DNA of 64,000 nt from JACJWR01 sp963842975 (GCA_963842975.1 CAWJIH010000009.1:62001-126000); one strand, 5' to 3'; positions 1-8,909 are shown, numbered from the stretch's first letter. Numbers and translations are program-made. Notes: generated by a model from the letters alone, not told the origin.

Positions 1-1066
1 TCTTGGGGGTGAACTGGTCGCAGCCTGATGCGCTGGCGGCTTTCGCGAGCAAGGGGGCGCTGAAGGCGCTGCTGCGTCGAAACGACCCGCAGTTGCGCGT
101 CAACCAGGTCGGCCATGTTGCTTCAGTGGGGGACGTCGCGGGAGTGGGTGAGCCAGACGGGAGTGTCGCGGTTCGTGCTCAAGCCCGATGATGGCTCGGG
201 CAACCGTGACGTTGCCTTCTTCGACTCAGACGCGAGTGACTCCGACCTTGCTGACTACTTCCGCGAGGTGCCCGGCGTGATCCTGGCCGAGGAGTTCATC
301 GGTGGTGAGGAATATTGGGTCAACGGCCAGATCGATGCTGCCGGGGTGCCCGTGGTAACGGTAGTCGGCATCTACGACCGCAGGGAGATCAACGGCAAGG
401 AGAACGTCGAATTCGGTACTCACACGCTTGATAGCCGGACTGCGGAGTTCACTGCCCTGCGCGACTACGCCACCCGGGTGATGCGGGCGATCGGACTGCG
501 TCGAAGCCCATTCCACCTAGAGGCGAAGATTGATGAGAATGGACCTTGCCTGATTGAGGTGGGGGCTCGGCTCTGCGGTGACCTCGGGGTGCTATCTGAC
601 GAGTGGCAACACGGTGCGGTGACCACATTCATCGGTGCCGCGGTCCATGACTATGTCACCGGCGATCCGCGCCCGCCGCTGGAGTTGGACTGGGAACGGG
701 TCGATAGCAACGTGGTGGCCTCAGGTCAACGGGGCATCGGAGCGGCAGATGGTGGTCGGTCGGGTGGACGGCGCTGACGCAGTGGAGCGGATGCCGGGGT
801 TTCTGATGTGGGTGAAGAAACCAACTATTGGCGACGTGGTGGGGCCGACGTTGGATCTGGTGGCCAAGCCGTGGGGCGCGTACGTTTATGGGTCGTCAGT
901 GGCGCAAGCCGACGCCCGGGTGGAGGCGTTTCGGAATACCGTGCGGCTCACGGCGACTGCCGATTTGTCCGGCTTCGCACAGCGGCTGCCGGTGCTGCGC
1001 AACCGGCTTGGACGGTATGTTCAGGCCCGGCCGCGGATGTACATGGCTGGGGCGCTCAGAATGTGA
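1..1066 (+). pseudogene. ATP-grasp ligase, upstream tandem copy, frameshifted, 5' end outside window
   Basis: This is a paralogue of the intact ATP-grasp gene that follows 3 bases after its stop, but it cannot be read in one frame. The first part, to about position 140, matches the neighbour around its motif WSQP. The middle part, about 145 to 720, carries FVLKPDDGSGNRDV, AEEFIGGEEY and LEAKID. The last part, from 722 to 1066, carries the C-terminal LVAKPWGAYV block. Two shifts are needed: one extra base at about 139-150, and one extra T at 721. Removing T721 restores VVAQVNGAS against LVAQVYGVS in the neighbour. All ATP-binding motifs survive, so the decay is recent or the indels are sequence errors. 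The start lies upstream of the window. Confidence 0.8.
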
Positions 1067-1069
1067 GGT

Positions 1070-2485
1070 ATGACGATGGCGGCTGACCCTATGGCGCGGC
1101 GGCCGGTCCGGGGTGAGGCCGTACTGCTCAACCCGTACGACACGTATGCCCGGATGTTCATCGCACGGTTGTACTTCGAGCACGGCATCCGGACCATCGC
1201 CTTGCACAACGACTGGCGGTCTCGTTTGCCGATGGAATCACGCTCACCGCTGCTGGGATCGAGTGCCGTCGCAGCCCACTACATGATTCCGTCGCAAGGG
1301 GTTGCGGCGCTAGCCCCAATCCTTCGGCGCCGCCACAACGTCGTAGCGGTGCTGCCGCACGAGGAAGGTGGGGTGGCGCCGCTGGCCACGCTCGCCGACG
1401 AACTCGAGCTTGCCTGGTCCCAGCCTGAACTCACGCCGATTTTTGGCAGCAAGGCGCTAATGAAGCAGCGAATCGCGGCCCGCGATGAGCACCTCAGACT
1501 GAACGCCTTCGCCACTGTGAGCACCGTGGACGAACTGGCCGACTGGGTCACAACACAATCGATCTCCTCCTTTGTACTGAAACCGGACGCCGGCTCCGGA
1601 AACCGGGACGTGGGATTCTTCGACGCGGGGGATCCACTCGCGGACGAGTACTTGCGCGACGCTCGCGGGTCGGTTCTCGCGGAGGAGTTCATCGGCGGCG
1701 ACGAGTTCTTCGTGAACGGCTTCGTCGGGGCGTCCGGTGATCCACTGGTGGTCAAGGTCGGGCGATACGACCGCAGGATGATCAACCAGAGGCCGAACGT
1801 TGCCTGTTCCTCCCGCGCGTTACGCACCGACGCGGCCGAATTCGACATGCTCAAGGAGTACGCGGCCAGAGTCATTCGCGCCATTGGTCTGCGTTTCAGC
1901 CCTTTCCACCTGGAGGCGAAAATCGATCACCGCGGTCCGTGCCTGATCGAGGTGGGGGCGCGGCTGCCAGGCAGCCTGATGGCGCTGGCCGATTCTTGGC
2001 GGCACGGCCCCGGCGCGGATTTCGTCGGTGCCGCTGTCCGCGGGTACCTCACGATCGATAGTGATGAGGGGCTCGCGCTGGACTGGTCGTACGCCGATGA
2101 CCACCTGGTAGCGCAGGTGTACGGCGTTTCCGAGGAGGCTGGCTGGATCGCCGGTTGCGCGGATCGGGCCACCGTCGCCGCAGTACCTGGATTCCGCTAT
2201 TGGATCCGTGAGCCGGTCGTGGGTTCGGCCGTAACGCCGACTGTGGACTTGGTCCACAAACCGTGGGCCGCGACCGTGTGGGCACCCGACGATGACACCC
2301 TTTCGCAGCGGATCAGACTGCTCAGGGAAACTGTGCAACTTCAGGTGTGTGCACCGTCGGTGCGGCAACTCGCAGGCGATATGGCGCTTGCACGCGGTCG
2401 ACTAGCCAAGTACGTCCACGCGATTCCGCGGCCCTACATGATCGAGGCGGAACTACGCGCCCGGGTCGAGGCGCGCCGCCCGTGA
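1070..2485 (+). CDS. ATP-grasp domain protein, carboxylate-amine ligase type
   Basis: A 471-residue protein with an ATP-grasp fold of the biotin-carboxylase / L-amino-acid-ligase kind. Enzymes of this fold activate a carboxylate as an acyl-phosphate and join it to an amine or thiol; the substrate here is unknown. Visible motifs are the ATP loop FVLKPDAGSGN (168-178, Lys171), the adenine-side AEEFIGG (204-210), and the Mg-binding segments FHLEAKID (279-286, Glu282) and CLIEVGARLPG (291-301, Glu294, Arg298). The last 170 residues form a C-terminal domain also present in the upstream copy. The ATG at 1070 follows the upstream copy's stop by 3 bases, so the pair looks co-transcribed; an ATG at 1076 is an alternative start. 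A serine-hydrolase gene converges on it. Confidence 0.85.
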   Translation: MTMAADPMARRPVRGEAVLLNPYDTYARMFIARLYFEHGIRTIALHNDWRSRLPMESRSPLLGSSAVAAHYMIPSQGVAALAPILRRRHNVVAVLPHEEGGVAPLATLADELELAWSQPELTPIFGSKALMKQRIAARDEHLRLNAFATVSTVDELADWVTTQSISSFVLKPDAGSGNRDVGFFDAGDPLADEYLRDARGSVLAEEFIGGDEFFVNGFVGASGDPLVVKVGRYDRRMINQRPNVACSSRALRTDAAEFDMLKEYAARVIRAIGLRFSPFHLEAKIDHRGPCLIEVGARLPGSLMALADSWRHGPGADFVGAAVRGYLTIDSDEGLALDWSYADDHLVAQVYGVSEEAGWIAGCADRATVAAVPGFRYWIREPVVGSAVTPTVDLVHKPWAATVWAPDDDTLSQRIRLLRETVQLQVCAPSVRQLAGDMALARGRLAKYVHAIPRPYMIEAELRARVEARRP

Positions 2486-2513
2486 CAGGTGCAGGCTGGC
2501 CGAGCTGCTCCAG

Positions 2514-3938
2514 TTAGTTGCGGTCCGGCAGCGACGAGAGGATGTCGCCCAGCAACTCGCACTTGTCGAACTGGTCGGAATCGAAGGTCCAGCCCAACCG
2601 CACCACCACAGCGTCCTTTGACGGCACCGAGGCAACGATCTGTCCCCAGTGGCCTCCCATCGACACGGTGTCTTCGGGAATCCCCGGTGTGGTGCGGCAT
2701 TCCCCACCCACAGGGTTCGCCAAGAGCCAGGACTGGGCACCGTACCCGGCGCCGTCGCCCGCCGGGAGCGCCGGCGTACTAGCTGTCTCCAGCCAGCCTT
2801 CGGGTAGCACCGCATTGCCGTCCCACTGGCCATCTTGGAGCACCAGCTGGCCCAGTCGCGCCCAATCCGGAACGGCGGCCCACAGGTAGGAAGAGGACAC
2901 CCAGGTGCCCGCGGTGTCGGTTGCGAGCGAGGCGGTGGTGAGGCCGAGTTCGTCGTAGAGGGCGGTCTGCGGGTACGCCCAATATTCCTCGTCGGTGGCG
3001 AACTGAGCGCGTGCGACGGCTGCCAGGATGTTCGAGGTGGCGCTGAGGTACTGCCAGCGGGTTCCGGCTGGTTCTTCGGCCGGGAAACTGGCGGCCCAGC
3101 CGGACATGTCTGGCTCGCCGTACAGCATCTGTACGACTGGGTCGGCGGGCCCATAACCCTCGCGGTTCTTCAGTCCGTCGCGCATGTAGAACAGGTCCGC
3201 GACGGTGATGTCTTTGCGCTCGTCCTGCGCCCACTCGGCCACCCACGATGGCGCGTTGCCGCTCGGGAAAGCATCGACGACCGGAGTGGATAACGGAATA
3301 CCCTTGTCCGCGAGTACCTTGTAGGCGAGCATGCCGCCAACGGTCTTGGTCATCGACCAGCCATGCAGCGGGGTGCCTTCGAATCCCTCAGCCTCGCGCA
3401 GCACCAGCAGTTTGCCGTCCTGCACCACGGCCAACCCGCGCGGATTAGCCCCGGCCACGTCGCCTGCGCCCTGCATCGCCGCGTCTACTGCGGCGTTGAG
3501 TTGTGCGGAGTCAATGGCGGGGTCCCATTCGGCTTCCGGCAGCGGTGCGTTGCCTTGCGGCCACGGTTGTCCGGCACCGGCGGTGGGATCGGGGGTGAAG
3601 GACTGTACCCCCGGTGCCGGATCTTCATCCAACACACAGCCCCGATCCGGCAGCAGCGACGCCGTGCGGCTGAACAGGCCAGCGAACTTGGCCGTCACCG
3701 ACTTCTCGCCTTCATTGACGTCGATCGAGATGGCAGTCAAGGCCGGACTCGCGGGGAGCACGTCCTCCTCCATGAGATTGTCGGCATCACGGCCAGCCAT
3801 AAAGGCGGCCGAGCATACGCTCTCCGCAGCCATCCCGGAAGCGTTCTGCGGGATGCGAAGGTAGAGCAGCGCTCCCACGACAATCACCAGCAGCACGACA
3901 ACTAGGGCGACAAGGCCAAATAGGATTCGCTTAAGCAC
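2514..3938 (-). CDS. membrane-anchored serine hydrolase, beta-lactamase/transpeptidase fold
   Basis: A 474-residue protein of the class C beta-lactamase-like family, which includes esterases, DD-peptidases and 6-aminohexanoate-dimer hydrolases. A hydrophobic segment (about residues 4-27) after a short basic start makes an N-terminal anchor or uncleaved signal, so the catalytic part should lie outside the membrane. The nucleophile motif is SMTK (Ser195, Lys198). The second motif is Y297-L-S, the Y-x-S variant rather than Y-x-N, and the third is GGHWGQ (428-433), in place of the Lys-Thr-Gly element. The GTG start at 3938 has a purine-rich AAAAGGG site 7 bases upstream. The substrate cannot be told from sequence; the motif variants fit an esterase or amidase better than a true beta-lactamase. 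Confidence 0.85.
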   Translation of the reverse strand: MLKRILFGLVALVVVLLVIVVGALLYLRIPQNASGMAAESVCSAAFMAGRDADNLMEEDVLPASPALTAISIDVNEGEKSVTAKFAGLFSRTASLLPDRGCVLDEDPAPGVQSFTPDPTAGAGQPWPQGNAPLPEAEWDPAIDSAQLNAAVDAAMQGAGDVAGANPRGLAVVQDGKLLVLREAEGFEGTPLHGWSMTKTVGGMLAYKVLADKGIPLSTPVVDAFPSGNAPSWVAEWAQDERKDITVADLFYMRDGLKNREGYGPADPVVQMLYGEPDMSGWAASFPAEEPAGTRWQYLSATSNILAAVARAQFATDEEYWAYPQTALYDELGLTTASLATDTAGTWVSSSYLWAAVPDWARLGQLVLQDGQWDGNAVLPEGWLETASTPALPAGDGAGYGAQSWLLANPVGGECRTTPGIPEDTVSMGGHWGQIVASVPSKDAVVVRLGWTFDSDQFDKCELLGDILSSLPDRN

Positions 3939-4074
3939 GGTTGGCCCTTTTCAATGGACAGACAAGGTTGTGGCCGCACAGCATGGCCGTAGTCGCCACG
4001 GTAGCGGCGAGGGCCCAGATAATGCAGGACTAGCGTCGTCCGGCGTTGCGACATGTCGGATGCGAGTGGCCGCC

Positions 4075-4554
4075 TCAGCCTTGGGCAGGTCCGCCAGCCA
4101 CGGCATCGCTGTAGCGTTGGCCACCGAACCGGGCGACGAAGGTCTCGTCGGAGTCGTCGGACTGACCCGCCACATTCGCCACCGAGGTGAGCAGCTCGGA
4201 ACGGTCCAGGCAGTTGCCATAGATGTGATGCACCACGAAGACGTTGATCAATCCGACTTCCTCGGCATCCACCACAATCATCGAAGCCAGCCCGGGCCGC
4301 CCGCCTTGCCTGGCGACGAACTCGAACAGTTCGGGCGACGGCTCCACCCCGAGGGCGAGCGGAGACGACACCAGCACCACCGCGAATGGGCCGACACCGG
4401 AAACTTCGATGCTCACCTTGGTTGAGCCAACAGGAAGTTCGAACCGCGTGCCGTCGATGACATGCACGGCTGCTCCGAATTCATCCTGCAAAATGAACAG
4501 GGCGTATTGGGCGACCGAAGCCACCCCGTCGTGATGATCCGATCCTGGCGGCAC
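4075..4554 (-). CDS. small protein of unknown function, possibly YbjN / secretion-chaperone-like fold
   Basis: A 159-residue acidic protein that I do not recognise with certainty. The alternation of amphipathic strands (FAVVLVSSPLALGV, ASMIVVD, INVFVVHHIYGN) after an N-terminal helix resembles the YbjN or type III chaperone-like fold common in actinobacterial unknowns. There is no signal peptide or membrane segment. The GTG start at 4554 has a GAAGGGA ribosome-binding site about 7 bases upstream. It lies 31 bases downstream of the SDR gene on the same strand, so the two probably share a transcript. The 136 bases between its end and the hydrolase start (3939-4074) hold nothing I can assign. 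Confidence 0.6.
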   Translation of the reverse strand: MPPGSDHHDGVASVAQYALFILQDEFGAAVHVIDGTRFELPVGSTKVSIEVSGVGPFAVVLVSSPLALGVEPSPELFEFVARQGGRPGLASMIVVDAEEVGLINVFVVHHIYGNCLDRSELLTSVANVAGQSDDSDETFVARFGGQRYSDAVAGGPAQG

Positions 4555-4585
4555 GAGCGCGTCCCTTCTGCCGATTGCTCCGCGG

Positions 4586-5503
4586 TCAACCTAGCGCGTC
4601 GTAGTCCACCCCGGTCAGGCGCACTGACTCCGCCCAGAGCCGGGCCGCATCGGCGGCATCCCTGGCACGCTCGGTTGGGGTCACCAGTGTCGGGTGCCCG
4701 CGAGCTTCCATGAAGCCGTCTGGTCCGAAGTATTCGCCACCGTGCACGTCTGGCGCCACTGCTGCATACAACTCGGGGAGTACCCCCATGGCTGCCGATT
4801 GCCCCATTACCTTGTTCATCACCGAGGTGATCTTCTCTTCGATACCGCGACCGATCTCGCGTGCGTGCGCGGACTGCAGGTTGGTGTCGGAGTACCCCGG
4901 GTGTGCGGCCACTGCGATGGCCCTCGTGCCAGCTCCAGCAAAGCGTTGCTGAAGTTCGAGGGTGAACAGTAGGTTGGCCAGTTTCGACTGTCCGTAGGCG
5001 TTCCAGCGTTGGTATTTGCGCTCGCTCATGAGGTCGTCGAAGTTCATCTTGCCCATGCGGTGGGCGCTGGAACTGACGTTCACCACACGCGCTGCGGGTG
5101 CGGCGAGCAAGGGTGCGAGCAGGCGTCCGGTGAGCGCAAAGTGCCCGAGGTGATTGGTGCCGATTTGACGTTCGAAACCGTCAGCCGTGAGCCCGCGGGG
5201 CAGCGCCATGACCCCGGCGTTGTTGAGTAGCACGTCGAGCACCGGGTAGTCGGTGACCAGGGCGGCGGCGAAAGATTCGATGGAGGCTAGGTCTGCGAGA
5301 TCGAGTTGACGTAGATCCACCTGGCCCGGCCCGGGAAGGGCAAGGCAGATTTGGCCCTTGTCCAAGTTCCGGCAGGCAGCAACGACGGTGGCACCGTGGG
5401 TGACGAGGGCTTTCGTGGCTTCCAACCCCAGACCGGAGTTGGCCCCAGTAACCACGATGGTCTTGCCGGATAGGTCGGGAATGTCCGAGGTTGTCCACTT
5501 CAT
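4586..5503 (-). CDS. short-chain dehydrogenase/reductase, retinol-dehydrogenase-like
   Basis: An NAD(P)-dependent oxidoreductase of the SDR superfamily, about 305 residues from the chosen start. It shows the cofactor motif TGANSGLG, the NNAG stabilising motif, the catalytic serine in VNVSSSAH and the YGQSK catalytic Tyr/Lys pair. The long C-terminus and the start MKWTTSDIPDLSGKT are typical of the retinol-dehydrogenase/WW-domain-oxidoreductase-like branch. The frame stays open upstream to a GTG at 5560 and an ATG at 5530. I prefer the ATG at 5503 because homologues begin just before the WTT-DIPD segment. The substrate is unknown. It is divergent from the tRNA-Thr gene and probably co-transcribed with the small gene downstream. 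Confidence 0.85.
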   Translation of the reverse strand: MKWTTSDIPDLSGKTIVVTGANSGLGLEATKALVTHGATVVAACRNLDKGQICLALPGPGQVDLRQLDLADLASIESFAAALVTDYPVLDVLLNNAGVMALPRGLTADGFERQIGTNHLGHFALTGRLLAPLLAAPAARVVNVSSSAHRMGKMNFDDLMSERKYQRWNAYGQSKLANLLFTLELQQRFAGAGTRAIAVAAHPGYSDTNLQSAHAREIGRGIEEKITSVMNKVMGQSAAMGVLPELYAAVAPDVHGGEYFGPDGFMEARGHPTLVTPTERARDAADAARLWAESVRLTGVDYDALG

Positions 5504-5669
5504 GTCCCAAGCAAACCCCAGATCATCCATGCCTGCCACCGGCGGTGTCCGAGAGTCCACCCAGGTCGGCCAGACCGATCCCCTTGCGTGTACCCTCTTC
5601 TGGTGCAGTAAAACTACGCGCCGGTGGAGGTTGTCACCGGCGCAATTCCTGTGACCACAGGCTGCACAG

Positions 5670-5742
5670 GCCCCAATAGCTCAGTCGGCAGAGCGTCTCC
5701 ATGGTAAGGAGAAGGTCTACGGTTCGATTCCGTATTGGGGCT
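5670..5742 (+). tRNA. tRNA-Thr (anticodon GGT)
   Basis: A 73-base cloverleaf. The acceptor stem GCCCCAA pairs with TTGGGGC, the anticodon stem TCTCC/GGAGA encloses the loop ATGGTAA with anticodon GGT, and the T arm TACGG/CCGTA encloses TTCGATT. No CCA is encoded. It stands first in the tRNA-Thr, tRNA-Met, rpmG order common in actinobacteria. Confidence 0.95.
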
Positions 5743-5768
5743 CGGTGGGCGCTAGAGCGCCCGCTCAT

Positions 5769-5845
5769 GGCGGAGTAGCTCAGCCAGGCAGAGCAAGCGG
5801 CTCATAATCGCTGTGTCGCCGGTTCAAGTCCGGCCTCCGCTACCA
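5769..5845 (+). tRNA. tRNA-Met (anticodon CAT), elongator type
   Basis: A 77-base cloverleaf with encoded CCA. The acceptor GGCGGAG pairs with CTCCGCT (a G-U at the first pair). The anticodon stem AGCGG/TCGCT encloses CTCATAA, and the T arm GCCGG/CCGGC encloses TTCAAGT. The three G-C pairs that mark initiator tRNA at the base of the anticodon stem are absent, so it is an elongator. A lysidine-modified Ile tRNA shares the CAT anticodon and is not formally excluded, but the position next to tRNA-Thr and rpmG fits elongator Met. Confidence 0.93.
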
Positions 5846-5926
5846 GGCAAAACCACGAGTACGCGGTGGACATGCGGTCCACAGAGGTGTGCGCCGGCGT
5901 AGTAACGCAATGGAGAGGTCAGAAGC

Positions 5927-6094
5927 ATGGCGAAGTCCCACGATGTTCGTCCGAAGATCACGATGGCGTGTGCTGAGTGCAAAGAGCGCAACTACATCAC
6001 CCGCAAGAATCGACGCAACGATCCGGATCGAATCGCACTGAAGAAGTACTGCCCTCGGTGTAACCAGCACACCGAGCACAAAGAGACGCGCTGA
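5927..6094 (+). CDS. rpmG: 50S ribosomal protein L33, zinc-binding form
   Basis: A 55-residue basic protein of the large subunit. It keeps both Cys pairs of the zinc ribbon, CAEC (15-18) and CPRC (42-45), so it is the Zn-dependent C+ form; actinobacteria often also have a Cys-free paralogue used under zinc limitation. The ATG at 5927 follows a GGAGAGG site. It lies between the tRNA pair and the fabG-like gene, which starts 2 bases after its stop, so the dehydratase and murB genes downstream may be expressed with it. Confidence 0.95.
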   Translation: MAKSHDVRPKITMACAECKERNYITRKNRRNDPDRIALKKYCPRCNQHTEHKETR

Positions 6095-6096
6095 GC

Positions 6097-6906
6097 ATGG
6101 CCCGGCTCGACGGCAGGGTTGCGATTGTCACCGGTGCCGGGCGCGGAATCGGCGCGGCGACGGCCGCCCGGCTGGCCGCTGAAGGTGCCGCGGTTGTCGT
6201 CAACGACATCGATCCGGATCCCGCCGAAGAGACGGTCGCAGAAATCCTTGCCGATGGTGGTCGGGCAGTGGCCTGTGTAGCCAACACTGTTGACTACGGC
6301 GAGGCGGAACGGCTGGTCGGCGTCGCCCTCGAGCATTTCGGGGCACTGGACATCTTGATCAATAACGCGGGCACCACGCGGGACAAGATGTTCCACGGCA
6401 TGGACGACGAGCTTTTCGACTTTGTCCTGGATGCCAATCTCAAGACGGCCATCCACTGTGCTCGGGCTGCGATGCCTGCCATGCGGGAAGTCGCAAAGGC
6501 CGAAATCTCCGAAAAGGGTCGGCCCAGCCACAACCGGAAGATCGTCTTTACCTCGTCGGTGGCGGCCCTGATGGGAAACCCCGGACAGGTGAACTACGTG
6601 GCGGCGAAGGGCGGGCTGATCGCGGTCACCAAGACCCTCGCACGTGAACTCGGTCCCTTCGGAATCAACGTCAACGCCGTAGCCCCAGGTTTCGTTGAGA
6701 CCCGGCTGACCCAGGCGAAGGTCGCGGGGGAGACCTATGGCATCCCGGACCAGATGCGAGAGATGGCCAAGGCCATGATCGCGCTCGGGCGGCTCGGGCT
6801 GCCGGAGGACATCGCGGCGGTGCATGCGTTCCTGGCCAGCGCCGATTCCGACTTCGTCTCTGGGGTCACCATCCCGGTGACCGGCGGCCAACTCGGCGGA
6901 ATGTAG
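6097..6906 (+). CDS. 3-oxoacyl-ACP reductase family SDR (FabG-like)
   Basis: A 269-residue classical SDR with the NADPH motif TGAGRGIG (12-19), NNAG (89-92) and the catalytic triad Ser154, Tyr167, Lys171 in YVAAK. The C-terminal VTGGQLGGM is FabG-like. A roughly 20-residue segment before the catalytic serine makes it longer than the usual 245-residue FabG. The adjacent HadA/HadB-like dehydratase suggests it carries out the beta-keto reduction preceding that dehydration in fatty acid elongation. That role is inferred from context; other 3-hydroxyacyl substrates are possible. It starts 2 bases after rpmG and ends 28 bases before the dehydratase. Confidence 0.85.
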   Translation: MARLDGRVAIVTGAGRGIGAATAARLAAEGAAVVVNDIDPDPAEETVAEILADGGRAVACVANTVDYGEAERLVGVALEHFGALDILINNAGTTRDKMFHGMDDELFDFVLDANLKTAIHCARAAMPAMREVAKAEISEKGRPSHNRKIVFTSSVAALMGNPGQVNYVAAKGGLIAVTKTLARELGPFGINVNAVAPGFVETRLTQAKVAGETYGIPDQMREMAKAMIALGRLGLPEDIAAVHAFLASADSDFVSGVTIPVTGGQLGGM

Positions 6907-6934
6907 GCACGTCACACACACGGAGGCGGCGATA

Positions 6935-7855
6935 GTGCCACTGGACCCGAACTACGTCGGCAAGAAGTACTCGCCGGGTGATTCCTATCTGGTCGGTCGG
7001 GAGAAGGTACGGGAGTTCGCTGCGGCGATCGGCGATCACAACCCCGCCTACCACGACGTCGCAGCCGCGCAGCGTCTCGGCTACCGCGACGTGGTTGCCC
7101 CGCCAACCTTCGGCTTCGTATTGACTATGCGGGCCCTCACACGTGCGATGTTCGACCCCGAGCTTGGTCTGGACTATTCCCGGGTGGTTCATGGGGAGCA
7201 AACCTTCGATGTCAGTCGGCCGATCGTCGCCGGTGATGAAGTGCTCGTCGATGCCAGCATCGCTGCGATCAACAGCACCGGCCGCAATGAGTTCCTCACC
7301 GTGGCGGCCGACATCCATTCCGTCGACGGCGAATTGTTGGTCGCAACCAGGTCTGTGGTGGTGTCCCGCGGGACCGGGATCGGGGCGAAGGCCGGTGCGG
7401 CCGACCGCTCAAACGTCGGCCAGCGAACCATCGACGAGGTACCGGCGCCCACCCCAGGTGACATTGTCAGCCAGGCTGATTTCACCGTAACCCGGACCAC
7501 GCTGGTGATGTACGCGGGTGCGTCGGGAGACTTCAATCCGATCCACTGGAACAGTCGCATCGCGACGTCCGTCGGGCTGCCCGATGTCATCGCCCATGGC
7601 ATGTTGACCATGGCCTTGGCCGGCCGTACGGTGACGGACATGGTCGGAGATCCTGGCCGGGTGCAGCAGTATGCAGTCCGATTCAGTCACCCCGTCGTGG
7701 TGCCGGACGATGATGCCGGAACCAGCATCCAGGTGACGGCAACCCGGGCCCAACCCGAGCCAGCAGCGGACTCGTTGGCGCGGCTGGACATCAGCGCTCG
7801 GTGTGACGGCGCTGAGGTGCTCGGCCAAGCGACAGCCTTGGTTCGGCTCCCATGA
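6935..7855 (+). CDS. single-chain HadA-HadB-like (3R)-hydroxyacyl-ACP dehydratase
   Basis: A 306-residue double hot-dog protein. The N-terminal half (about 1-150) looks like HadA, the structural MaoC-like half, with GDHNPAYHD at 33-41. The C-terminal half (about 165-306) has the hydratase-2 signature around YAGASGDFNPIHW with catalytic Asp199 and His204, like HadB. In mycobacteria these are separate subunits encoded near rpmG and secE, and the location here is the same. The product should dehydrate (3R)-hydroxyacyl-ACP in the FAS-II cycle. The GTG start at 6935 has GGAGGCGG upstream. Its last codons overlap murB by 4 bases (ATGA), so the two are translationally coupled. Confidence 0.85.
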   Translation: MPLDPNYVGKKYSPGDSYLVGREKVREFAAAIGDHNPAYHDVAAAQRLGYRDVVAPPTFGFVLTMRALTRAMFDPELGLDYSRVVHGEQTFDVSRPIVAGDEVLVDASIAAINSTGRNEFLTVAADIHSVDGELLVATRSVVVSRGTGIGAKAGAADRSNVGQRTIDEVPAPTPGDIVSQADFTVTRTTLVMYAGASGDFNPIHWNSRIATSVGLPDVIAHGMLTMALAGRTVTDMVGDPGRVQQYAVRFSHPVVVPDDDAGTSIQVTATRAQPEPAADSLARLDISARCDGAEVLGQATALVRLP

Positions 7856-8877
7856 CCACACAGCAGCGATTGGCCGACTTCACCACGCTGCGGCTGGGCG
7901 GGCCCTGCGCCGACGTGGTGACCGCCGACACGCAGCAGTCACTGGTCTCCGCAGTCATCTCAGCAGATGCCGAGCAGCTGCCGTTGCTGCTGCTGGCAGG
8001 CGGCAGCAACGTGGTGATCGGCGATCAGGGTTGGGCCGGTCGGGTGGTACTGGTGAGGTCCAAGGGAATCCGGGTGGATGGCGATCTGGTGGAGGTCGCC
8101 GCGGGGGAGTCATGGTCCGATTTCGTTGCTGCGATGGTGGCCGAGGGCCGCAGTGGGATCGAGGCGCTTTCGGGGATACCGGGGTCTGTGGGGGCGACGC
8201 CGATCCAGAACGTTGGCGCCTACGGCCAGGAAGTAGCCATGACCATCACATCGGTCCGAGTGTGGGACCGGCACCGGCGAGTGGCCGAGGTGTTGGACAC
8301 TGCCGAGTGCGGGTTCGCCTATCGCGACAGCATGTTCAAACGCGCTCCTGGCCGTTTCGTGGTGCTGTCGGTGACTTTCCGGCTACCAGCCACCGGCATA
8401 TCGGCGCCGCTGCGCTACGCCGAACTCGCCAAGAAACTCTCGCTGCCCACAGGTGTGACCGCTCCGCTGCAAGTGGTCGCCGCCGCAGTGCTCGATCTGC
8501 GTCGGGCCAAAGGTATGGTGCTCGACTCACACGATCACGACACCTGGAGCGCCGGAAGTTTCTTCACCAACCCGATAGTGAGCCAAGATCAGGCGGCCTT
8601 GCTGCCGCCACATGCACCGCGCTACCCAGCCGCGGACGGGGCAGTAAAGATCAGCGCTGCCTGGCTCATTGAGAACTCAGGTTTCGGCAAGGGCTACGCC
8701 ACTGCCATCAACGCGCCGGTGGCGGTGTCGACCAAGCACACCTTGGCGCTGACGAATCGAGGCACGGCCACGACAGCGGACCTGCTCGAACTTGCCGCAC
8801 GCGTCCGGGCCGGGGTTGCAGCTCGATTCGGAATCGAGCTGCAACCCGAGCCGGTGCTCGTGGGGTGCCAACTGTGA
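7852..8877 (+). CDS. murB: UDP-N-acetylenolpyruvoylglucosamine reductase
   Basis: A 341-residue FAD enzyme that reduces UDP-GlcNAc-enolpyruvate to UDP-MurNAc with NADPH, the second committed step of peptidoglycan precursor synthesis in the cytoplasm. The FAD-binding LLAGGSNVV and SGIPGSVGATPIQNVGAYG segments are present. So are the expected catalytic residues Arg158 (AYRDSMF), Ser236 (SAGSFF) and Glu333 (QPEPVL) near the C-terminus. The ATG overlaps the dehydratase stop by 4 bases. A MaoC-type dehydratase followed by murB in front of the secE region is a conserved actinobacterial order. The receptor gene of the ABC importer converges on it. Confidence 0.95.
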   Translation: MTTQQRLADFTTLRLGGPCADVVTADTQQSLVSAVISADAEQLPLLLLAGGSNVVIGDQGWAGRVVLVRSKGIRVDGDLVEVAAGESWSDFVAAMVAEGRSGIEALSGIPGSVGATPIQNVGAYGQEVAMTITSVRVWDRHRRVAEVLDTAECGFAYRDSMFKRAPGRFVVLSVTFRLPATGISAPLRYAELAKKLSLPTGVTAPLQVVAAAVLDLRRAKGMVLDSHDHDTWSAGSFFTNPIVSQDQAALLPPHAPRYPAADGAVKISAAWLIENSGFGKGYATAINAPVAVSTKHTLALTNRGTATTADLLELAARVRAGVAARFGIELQPEPVLVGCQL

Positions 8878-8909
8878 CGCACCCGAGGGCCTAAGCGGCG
8901 AAGGGCAGA

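Noticed and set aside
2514..3938. True beta-lactamase conferring resistance
   Set aside because: Y-L-S and HWG replace the class C Y-x-N and K-T-G motifs, and the N-terminal anchor and length suggest an esterase/amidase-type hydrolase.
5769..5845. Initiator tRNA-Met
   Set aside because: The anticodon stem lacks the three consecutive G-C pairs that mark initiator tRNAs.
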